A stretch of 64,000 bases of DNA, taken from Plasmodium coatneyi. Its lineage: Eukaryota; Apicomplexa; Aconoidasida; Haemosporida; Plasmodiidae. Within the stretch, counting starts at the first letter, position 1; every line of letters starts with the position of its first letter. The stretch is taken from positions 806,001 through 870,000 of the forward strand of contig NC_033563.1 in assembly GCF_001680005.1 (NCBI RefSeq). Direction: 5' to 3'. The notes beneath the pieces were generated by a model, which had not been told where the DNA came from, did not search any database, and saw only the letters and a program-made list of their open reading frames with translations. Below, in pieces: positions 47,101-55,625 of the stretch. Both the position numbers and the translations under genes were made by a program.

Positions 47101-50100
47101 CACCTAACAACGACAAACCTACGTCTATACCATTCCATTATTATGCGCAAGACAGTTCATACTTCTGTCCCTTCCCCCTTTCTTCCTTTTTTTTTTTTTC
47201 CTTCCTCCATAGGCAGAGATTGCAGCAGCAAGAATAAATTGTGCGATCGTTTGGAGTGCATAGCACATAATTGGTTCGAGGACAGAATAAATACTGCCGA
47301 GGTTAAGAAGACCTGGGTAAGGGAAACATTACTGTTTTGCTGTAATTAATGTGACTACAATAAATGGTATTCCTTATATATAATTAAAATAAAGAAAAGG
47401 GGCGATTGTGAATCTTATGCACGTGTCTATAATGTTCACCTTTATCTCCCTTCCTTCCCCTTTCCTTTTTCCCTTGCGCTTAGTGTGAATTTTGGAATCC
47501 GGACGTCAAGAAGAGACTGAAGGAAATATCTAAGAAAATGGTGACGGGGAGCGCAACCATGGATTCACTGTGCGAGAGAACTGTTGGAAAGACCACTACA
47601 CTGAATGCAGCAGGGAAGAAAGCTTGTGGGTTCATTACTGCTGGGTTAAAGTACATTTATGGCATTAAGGAAAATGCGGACGTGGCAAACAGGAAGAAAG
47701 CAAGAAATAATAGATTAACAGAACAAACCCTGTACTGTCTGTTCCTGAATGAATATGCAAATCTCCTCATAGAAAAAACAAAGGGACAAGTCTGTCCCAT
47801 CTTAGAAGAAAATATAAAAGAAATGTTCGAAAAAGGCAATGCAAAGATGGATGAATGGTGTTTGGAGGGAAAGAAGAGTGGTAATGATTGTGTTAAATGT
47901 GAAAGGGATACAAGTTATAAAACTTGCCCATTAAGCGTGGACAGTTCTCTATGGACAACAACTAAAAGCACAGGTGGACCATGCGACAAAGACGGAACTA
48001 ATGTGAAGGGGGAGGTGGATGGGTTGCTCGACACAAATCAGAACAAAGATCAAGAAGTGAAGCAAGCTGTGAATGCTATAAATACTATAAATAAGAACAA
48101 TACCTTATGTGATCGTGTAAAATGTATATACTATAGGTGGGGTGAAAACCGAAAAGATAATGGAGAGCCACCCTGGGTAAGGGAACAACAACATTGTCCA
48201 CTGCAACTTATAATAGAACCATGGATTGTATGCACTATACTTCCTCATTGGGAATACAACCACATATTGTGCACTATATATGTACAATATACATATATAT
48301 ATGTTATATATACATATATATGTATATATGTAGATGTATATAGATATATACATATATATCGATATATATATATGTTCGCCCTTTATTCTTATGTGTATTT
48401 GTAGCCCCAATTTTGGAATCCGGACGTCGAGACTAGACTGAAGAACTTGTCTGAAGCTATAACTAAGAAGAATGGAACTTACGAAAGTTTATGTGAAAAT
48501 ATTCAAGATGGGAAAAGTGGCCCAGCTTCTGAAGCAAGCAAAAAGGCTTGTAATTTTATTGTTAATGGTTTAAAACATATATATAACATTCAAAAGGGGC
48601 AAGACGGCAGCACACAGAAGAAAGAAGACAACCAAATATTCCACCGAACTTTCTCTTGTATCCTACTCAATGCATTGGCAGATGAAATGGAGAAAAAGTG
48701 TTCAGCCATACAGGACGACATAAAGGAAGGCATAAACCATGCCTTCCAAAAAAGTAAAGACATTAAGGAACAAACACATGCATGCAATAATGAAGGTGAT
48801 ATGTGTCCTGTGTGTGAAAGGGATAAGGACTATTCATCTTGCAGAATACAGAAATCAGACGGGAATACAATAAAAAAAAGATTCGATGATATGCTGAACC
48901 CAAATAAGAACAAGGATCCAAAAGTGAAGGAAGTTTTGGAAGAAATAGAGAAAATATGTCCGACTAGGAGAGAACTCAGTAGGAGTGAAACAGGGAACGG
49001 GGCGATACCTCCACGCCTCCCCGAACCAGTACCAGCACCTAAGGAGGCAACAGATAACGAACCAAAGCAAACGCAAGCAGGTAAGAGTGCACATCCCTCT
49101 AAGGGTACCTCCAGAAAAGTAAACTGCAGCGGCCAGATAGCTGATGCTGGTGCAAATCTTGATGCATGCTTTGATGACGTAAATGATCTATCAATAGAGC
49201 CGCCCGTTAGTATCCTGAATGAACATCATGAAGCTACCGGCAAAACTGGTCCCCTTGGTGAATTAGGTACTAAACCGGGCACTACCACTGTAACGGAAAT
49301 TGTCTCCATCACTAATTCAGGTCCAGGTCTTACCCCTACACATGCAGACTCCCAAACCCCAAGCACCGGAACTGACACCCAAACTCCTTCAGGTTCCGCT
49401 GCCGGTACCAGTACTATTTCAACATCTGCAGGTAAAAACACTAAGAATGAAAATAAAAGAAAAAAGGGAAGGGTGTACATAAAAAAAAAAAGAAGAAAGA
49501 AAAGAAAAGAAAAAATAAAATAAATAAAAGGAAAAAAATAAGAGAATGAAAAAAAAAGGAAAAAGAAAAGTAAAAGTAAAAAATTTAAAAAGTAAAAAAA
49601 ATGTAGAAAGTGAAACAAGTGTAAAAAGGAAGTGCAGAAAAAATTACGACGCGTAAAGAAAATAAAAAAGTGAAAAAAATTAGAAAGTAAAAAGTGTAAA
49701 AAATGAAAAAATTAAAAAGTATAAATATTAAAAAGTAAAAAATGAAGAAGTAAGGAGTATAAAAAATAAAATAAGGAAGTGTGCACCCGGAAAGGGTGTA
49801 CATTAAAAAAAAAAAAAAAAAGAAAAGGGGAGAAAGAAAAATAGAGAGAGGAAAATTAATTCAACCATCCTTCCTTCCCTTACTTTTTAGGTACACAGGG
49901 TGCATCTGGTCCTGGTAGTACTGGAACCTGGAAACCCGGATCCTCTGGTCCAGGTTCTACTGGTTCCGGTTCCGGTACCGGTTCTACAGGAACTTGGAAT
50001 CCTGGTTCTTGCGGTACCGGTTCCACTGGAACCTGGAATCCTGGTTCTTCCGGTACCGGTTATACAGGAACTTGGAACCCAGGTTCTTCCGGTTCAGGTG

Positions 50101-50365
50101 CACCTGGTAATGAAAACACTGCTAGTCCTAGACCAACACCACCACAAGCAACACCTGGAATTAAACCTCAGAAAGTAGCGAACGTAAAGAAGGAAGGGGT
50201 GGTAGATTCCTTCCTTCCTTACCTTCCTACCATTCCTGTTCTAATTGGTATTTCTGCTACGAGCTACCTCCTCTGGAAGGTAAGAAAAAGATTTAAAGAA
50301 AAAAGAAAAAAAAAAAAAAAAAAAAAGAAAGGAAGGAAGGAAGAAAAAAAAAAAAAAAAAAAAAA

Positions 50366-50397
<32 letters not shown>

Positions 50398-51212
50398 AAA
50401 GAAAGAAAGAAAGAAAGAAAAGAAAGAAAGAAAAGAAAGGAAAGAAAGAAAAGAAACAAAAGAAACAAAAGAAACAAAAGAAACAAAAGAAACAAAAGAA
50501 ACAAAAGAAACAAAAGAAAAAAAAAAAGAATAATTAAGGTGAATCAATGAGTGGGAGGGTGTTTGTAGGATTTCGCATTTTAGGGTGTGTATGTAGGATT
50601 TCAGATTTAGGGGTGTGTACGTAGGATTTCACATTTAGCGGTGTGTACGTAGGATTTCGCATTTTAGGGGTGTGTGTGCGGTATTTCGCATTTTAGGGGT
50701 GCGTGTGTGTACGATTTTGCATTTTAGGGGTGTGTGTGTACGATTTCGCATTTAGTTTGAATTTAGTACTTATTGTTCTCTAAATGAGCACTCACCTTTG
50801 TTAAAAAGGATGTTCTTTTTTTTTTTTTTTTTTGCAGTATTTTTTTTTCGTTCGTAAAAAAAGACGACGTCATAGAAGAGCTCATGAAGTACGTGGTCCT
50901 CCAACTTTGGAAGAACAACTTCTTCATCATGTGGACGGCCAGGATGGTCCACATGAATATACTTTAATAAAGGAACATAAACAACCAAGATCTGTTCCAG
51001 CGAGAACGAAGAGGCCAAAAGAACATGCTGATCATCGCCCTGCTGGTCCTCGTGGTGTCGGCCGCCGTACCATTATTGATATTCATTTAGAAGTCTTAGA
51101 CGAATGTCAAAAAGGGGATCTGCAATCGACGATAGAAGACTTTTTTGAAATATTGGTTCAAGAATTTATGGGAAGCGAATTTATGAAGAAAGAAAATGTT
51201 CCTAAGGAATAG
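44154..51212 (+). CDS. SICAvar: SICAvar variant antigen with fibrinogen-like stalk (SICAvar-2)
   Basis: Nine exons, intact frame, 1,395 residues: 44154-44225, 44359-45199, 46215-46318, 46480-47062, 47213-47316, 47484-48176, 48405-49431, 49891-50279 and 50838-51212. The short first exon (MYEFFAEFLVEWLKVRGFKS) leads straight to the second-type N-terminal domain (LCKVLVKMLLYINGV...YFRCVIARVSM), so the exon-2-type domain of SICAvar-1 and -3 is absent. Two 104-nt C/W exons alternate with large cysteine-rich domain exons (CTFWGNNDVG, CEFWNPDVKK, PQFWNPDVET). Exon 8 encodes the stalk and transmembrane helix (LPTIPVLIGISATSYLLWK). Exon 9 is the cytoplasmic tail ending at TAG after ENVPKE. The stalk carries fibrinogen alpha-chain-like repeats. 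All phases agree, so the gene is probably functional as a member of the switching repertoire. Confidence 0.9.
45370..45860 (+). repeat. G-rich minisatellite in SICAvar-2 intron 2
   Basis: More than 20 imperfect units of gaaaccggacaaggggg / ggggtccaaccgg. Similar units lie in SICAvar-3 (61390-61575) and SICAvar-1 (38970-39070). Regular GGGG runs are candidates for G-quadruplexes on the coding strand. Confidence 0.75.
49905..50099 (+). other. Fibrinogen alpha-chain-like repeats in SICAvar-2 stalk
   Basis: 65 codons of 13-residue repeats, including GTWKPGSSGPGSTGS and several GTGSTGTWNPGSS units. The first matches the human fibrinogen alpha repeat TWKPGSSGPGSTGS as I recall it. The DNA shares the 19-mer ggttcttccggtaccggtt with the KIR-1 stalk. 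Confidence 0.8.
50290..50535 (+). repeat. Poly-A and AAAGAAAC microsatellite, SICAvar-2 last intron
   Basis: Long A tracts, (aaag)n, then seven or more units of aaacaaaag. Confidence 0.8.
50555..50760 (+). repeat. About 28-30-bp minisatellite in last intron of SICAvar-2
   Basis: About seven units of ggatttcgcattttaggggtgtgtatgta, shared with the last intron of SICAvar-1. Confidence 0.8.
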
Positions 51213-51440
51213 GGTCCAAGTTTAGATTCCGGATTTAGGGAAAAAGACCTTGTTCCAAAGGAAGAGGTTCCAAGTTCAGGTTTCAGGTTTAGGGAGGAAG
51301 ATTTTTTTCCTGAGTAAGATGTTCCTAAGGGCGATGTTCCAAGTTTAGATTCCGAGTTTAGGGAGGAAAACTTTGTTCCTAAGGAGAATGTTCCTAGGGA
51401 ACAGGTTCCAATGTTCAGATTCCGGGTTTTAGGGTGTAGT
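51213..51440 (+). pseudogene. Relic of a longer SICAvar-2 cytoplasmic tail after the stop
   Basis: Past TAG (51210) the frame goes on as GPSLDSGFREKDLVPKEEVP, then SSGFRFREEDFFPE, a TAA, and DVPKGDVPSLDSEFREENFV. These are the same repeats as the SICAvar-1 tail. Confidence 0.55.
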
Positions 51441-53133
51441 AAATAATTTTCTTTTTTTTCGTTTCGTACTAATGGGTTCTCGTTAATTTGTAATAAATAT
51501 AATTATAATGAACTCTTTAATACATTCCTATTTGTTTGCAACTTTTTTATTGAAGATGCAAAATGTGTTCATTAAATTTTTTCTGTTATAGTTTTTAATC
51601 TTAATAATTTGTTTTTTCTTTTCTCTTAAGTTCAAATTATGGATGTTTGAAAAGTGCTCTAAATTAGGAGGGTGTACGACGTCGCGGGGTGGAAAAGTGT
51701 ACAGTTGCGCAGCTGTGAAGTAAGGCGTATTGTAGAATAATGGTCTAAGGATTTTAGAATGAAGGGTTGTTAGGCGTTGAAGAAGGAAGGAAGATTGTTA
51801 GGGGTCTAAGGAGGAGGATGGAAGGAAGATCTAAGGAGGAGGGAAGGAATGGAGGTTCTAAGGAGTGAAGGAAGGAGGGTCTAAGGAGGAGGAAGGAAAC
51901 CTTCCTTAGGAAGGAAGGGAGAAAGGGGGAGTCATTAATACCGAATAAATATAGAACAGGCAAGAATCAAAAAAGGATGGTACTAATTTATAGGGACACA
52001 TGTACATATTTCTGTACATACCGAGCGGGAGCAGTTCTGAATAAGTGAAATTCACTTCATACATTTCCCCCTTTTAAGTGTATATGCAATAGGAAATATT
52101 TATAAACACATAAGTACGGTGAAAAAAAAAGTTGAGTGCTTAATATAAAATAGGTATATGCACTATATAAGAAAGTTCCCATAGAAATTTTATGTGTAAA
52201 ATATTTTTTCTAATCCAAAGAATATAATTCTAAATTCTCCCCTTTTTTAAAGAGAAGAATAATATCTTAAAGGGAAAGGAGCAAATAACAGTAATAAAAA
52301 AGTAATATAACAATGAATCAACTCACACAATTAACAATAATATAAGAAAAAAGGAGAGGAAAGGAATAATAAATAAAGGAAAGGTACGCCACACACCAAC
52401 AGAAACAGAATTTTCACTCTCTCTTTTGAACAAAGATATGAGGATATATATTTGTATTGCACTCCTCTTATTTATTCTGTAAATGTGCACTCTTCCCTGA
52501 GCATATAGACGAATGTGCACATATTCCGAAAAGGTAGAAGGGTATAGATAAGAGTGTGCTCTCTTTTTTTGTTTGAATTATGCAATATACATATTAACAA
52601 TTTTTCAATTAACTCCCCTTTAAACATAACAATAAAGCATAAAAGTATGTAGTACATGTGAAAATTTTTGTCAAATAGAAAAAAAGGTGTGCTTATATAC
52701 ATAATAAGAGAGAAGTGTAAATAATAATGGAATGATCCAAACGAACACATACACACAATGCACAAAAATATAATGCATAGATACAAATTGAACAGGGATC
52801 TTGACCTTTTTTCATTATTTTCTTATTCTTTGCTTGTTTGTTCATTCGTACACCCGTTCATATTCTTACCTTAAATTATATATACGTGCACATATGTAAT
52901 GACTTTGATGTGTATGTATATGTAGTGTATATTATCGCCGCGTTGAAGAAGTTAAAGGATTACACAAAATTAAGAAAGAAGAAGAGTACAAAATTTTGAT
53001 ATATATATACCTCCCACTCAGGGAAACCCACGGGGGATGGGTAAAAATCTTACATATATAACCCTTATAAATAAGTAGAAAGAAGGCAACTTCCATAGAA
53101 ATTTTTCCATGTACAAAGGAATATATACACATA
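51441..53133. other. SICAvar-2 to KIR-2 intergenic region
   Basis: No gene. From about 51720 it carries the gttgttaggggtggt / gtctaaggaggagg minisatellite otherwise found in KIR introns, then the duplicated block 51885-52380 (separate entry). The rest is AT-rich. Confidence 0.5.
51885..52380 (+). repeat. About 490-bp duplicated block, copy A
   Basis: From aaaccttccttaggaaggaagg through gatggtactaatttatagggac, ggtgaaaaaaaaagttgagtg, to ggagaggaaaggaata. Copy B at about 54550-55045 has the same order with scattered changes. Both lie upstream of a KIR gene. Confidence 0.8.
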
Positions 53134-54025
53134 ATGAGTCCAGGGGTAAGTAACAACACTGAAGGGCTTGTTGTTTTCCCTTCCTTATTCATCCCTTCCT
53201 TCTCCCAACATGGACACTTATATATATGATGTATATATAATAATTTGTACATAGTGCAGTAAATTATAAATTAGGAATGTATAAGAACACCCATTTATAT
53301 ATACTCCATTCTTCGTTCATTTTATCTTTAGCAGGCTGACACCAATAAATTACCTTCAAAAAAAATATACGATGCGTTAGACCAAGGAGTAGGAAGAAGA
53401 AGTTGTAAACTCGGGGGGGAATTGGAGAACCATAGTAATTTAAAACAGAAGGTGCAACAATCATTACAGATGTACCAAATTACAGATGGAAACTTTGGCA
53501 CTACAACTGTAAAGAACTACTGTTCCGTATGTGACGATGGAAAGGGGGGGTTGGAAATGCTGTCCGATGAGGAACGTTGTCCATTTTTTTATTATTGGTT
53601 AGGTGATAAAATAAGGGAGAAATTCCATAAGGAAGACTCTTTCTTAACGGTCGTAAAAACAATTTATGAGAAGCTGACGGAATTCGATCCTAAAGGTACG
53701 TGCACCAATTTGTACGAGGGTACTACCAAAGACAGGTTCCAACAGGCTAAAACACTATTCGACTACTACTATGATTATAATAAAATACATACGAATGGGG
53801 AGATTGCTAAATATTGTAGTAGTACAGAATACCAGAAGTCCTGGCTAACAGCTGAATCAACACATAAAGATTTAAGTGAAAAGTGCGGAAGCAGTTACGG
53901 AGAACCATATTGTGCCAAATTTGCAAGTGAGAAATTGAATGAGGGAGAATTTAAAACACCGAAGCGGTTATCATGCCCCCAAGAACTAGCACGTGCAGAA
54001 GGACCTGGTGCCGGGGACGGCGTAG
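53134..54025 (+). CDS. KIR: KIR antigen, 3'-truncated (KIR-2)
   Basis: Exon 1 (53134-53145, MSPG) and exon 2 (53332-54025) are in frame and encode one complete KIR domain (KIYDALDQ, KNYCSVCD, SDEERCPFFYYWLGDKI, FDYYYDYNK, GEPYCAKF, PKRLSCP). Exon 2 ends GTAG|GTAAGG in phase 1, the phase of the usual stalk exon. No stalk-plus-transmembrane exon or tail exon follows before KIR-3 at 55626. About 215 bases on is a small CD99-like coding remnant (54242-54290) ending at a consensus donor. If exon 2 is not spliced the frame closes at 54067-54069. I read this as a KIR that lost its 3' exons by recombination in the intron minisatellite; it would not be membrane-anchored. Confidence 0.7.
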
Positions 54026-54137
54026 GTAAGGGTACGAACTACATTCTAACCTTCAACAGATGGAAGTAGGGGAGAGTAAAGAAAATTATCCCTCTGTAGG
54101 GAAGGAAATTCCCCTATATATCTATAAAGGGGCAGGG

Positions 54138-54192
54138 CAGGTAAGTACCAATTCCTTTCCAGGGTTGAAGGAAAGGAATTGGTACTTACCTG
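54138..54192. repeat. Perfect 23-bp inverted repeat with 9-base loop
   Basis: The left arm 54138-54160 starts CAGGTAAGTACC; the right arm 54170-54192 is its exact reverse complement, ending GGTACTTACCTG; the loop is agggttgaa. Each arm carries a consensus 5' splice site, one on each strand. It lies just after KIR-2 exon 2. Confidence 0.9.
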
Positions 54193-54241
54193 AAGTAATG
54201 AAGGAAGGGGAATAATATTACCTTCCTTGAGGGGAAGGAAG

Positions 54242-54290
54242 ATACTTCATGATAGTGATAATTTCGACCTTGCCGACGCTGTCGTCGATG
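54242..54290 (+). other. CD99-like exon remnant
   Basis: Reads ILHDSDNFDLADAVVDG, with the last codon split by GAT G|GTAAGT. CD99 contains DDFDLGDAVVDG. CD99-like segments in KIR proteins are established for P. knowlesi. The remnant starts at a weak acceptor and its phase does not fit the main KIR-2 donor, though it would fit a GTAGGT donor 4 bases upstream. Confidence 0.5.
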
Positions 54291-55625
54291 GTAAGTGGTA
54301 CATTTTTTTATGGTCCTACATTGCTTTATGATGGTGTGGCGTTAGTGGTGGTGTTAGGGTGGAAGGGAGATTGTTAGGTGGTAGGTGGAACGAAGGTTGT
54401 TAGGCTGGTGGTTGGTGGAAGGAAGGTTGTTAGGTGGTGGAATGATGGAAGAAAGGTTGTTAGATGCTCGGTGGAAAGGAAGGTTGTTATGGGTGGTAGG
54501 ATTGAAGGAAGGAGGTCTAAGGAGGAAGAAGGAAAAGAAGGGGTCTAAGGAGGAGGAAGGAAACCTTCCTTAGGAAGGAAGGGGGAAAGGGGGACTCATG
54601 AACAGCGAATAAAGATAGAACAGGCAAGAATCAAAAAAAGGATGGTACTAATTTATAGGGACACATGTACATATTTCTGATCATACCAAATGACAGCAGA
54701 ACTGAATAAGTTAAATCATTTTATACATTTCCCCCTTATAAGTGTGTATGCAATAGGAAATATTCATAAGCACTTAAGTACGGTGAAAAAAAAAGTTGAG
54801 TGCTTAATATAAAATAGGTATGTGCATTATATAAGAAAGCTCTCATAGAAATTTTAAGTGTAGAATATTTTTTCTAGTCCAAAGAACATAATTCTAAATT
54901 CTTCCCTTTTTTAAGGCGAAGAATTATATCTTAAAAAGTAAAGAAGAAATCACAGTAATAAAGAAAAATATAACAATTCTTACAAACTCACACAGTTAAT
55001 AATAATTTAAAAAAAAAAGTAGGAAGGAGAAGAAAGGAATAAATACAGAATGTGTGCCATGCCACACGACATAGCACAGAACGCGCACATTCCTGATTTC
55101 TCTAACTTACAAATTTGCCAACTTACCATCATCATCACCAAACATCATTATCATCTCCTTTTCGTTTACTTCCGCCTTCTTCTTCTGTGTATACATTCAA
55201 TAAATTAATATACTTTACACATGTAAAGAGCATATAACGAACATATAAGTGAAATGTGTATATATGTGTAATTTAGGTTCACAGTATATTATACTTTAGG
55301 TAGAAAAAAAAATAATAAGTATTTAAAGAAAAGGAAGGAGGTAAGGAAGGAATAAATATTCCACATATATATATAAAAAATAAGTAAATATAAGTATAAG
55401 TGGAGAAGAGAGAAGTACTGTACACAGGAACACACTTCCCAAAGGGGGGTTTAAGGAAGAAAAGGAAATGTATGTATATAATACAAACGAAGAATAATGC
55501 ACGCACACACATATATATATTCAACTTTGAAATAATAACAACATTATTACCCAAACCACACAATTTATCACCCAAACCACACAATTTATCACCCAAACCA
55601 AAGTATTACCACAAGGAAAGAAAAA
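54291..55625. other. KIR-2 to KIR-3 intergenic region
   Basis: A gaaggttgttaggtggtgg minisatellite (54355-54545) and duplicated block copy B (54550-55045), then AT-rich DNA. Near 55546-55600 there is a short tandem cacccaaaccacacaatttat. No gene seen. Confidence 0.55.
54550..55045 (+). repeat. About 490-bp duplicated block, copy B
   Basis: Partner of 51885-52380. The junction with the KIR intron minisatellite (ctaaggaggaggaaggaaaccttcc) is the same in both copies, so the duplication includes a breakpoint inside a KIR intron. Confidence 0.8.
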
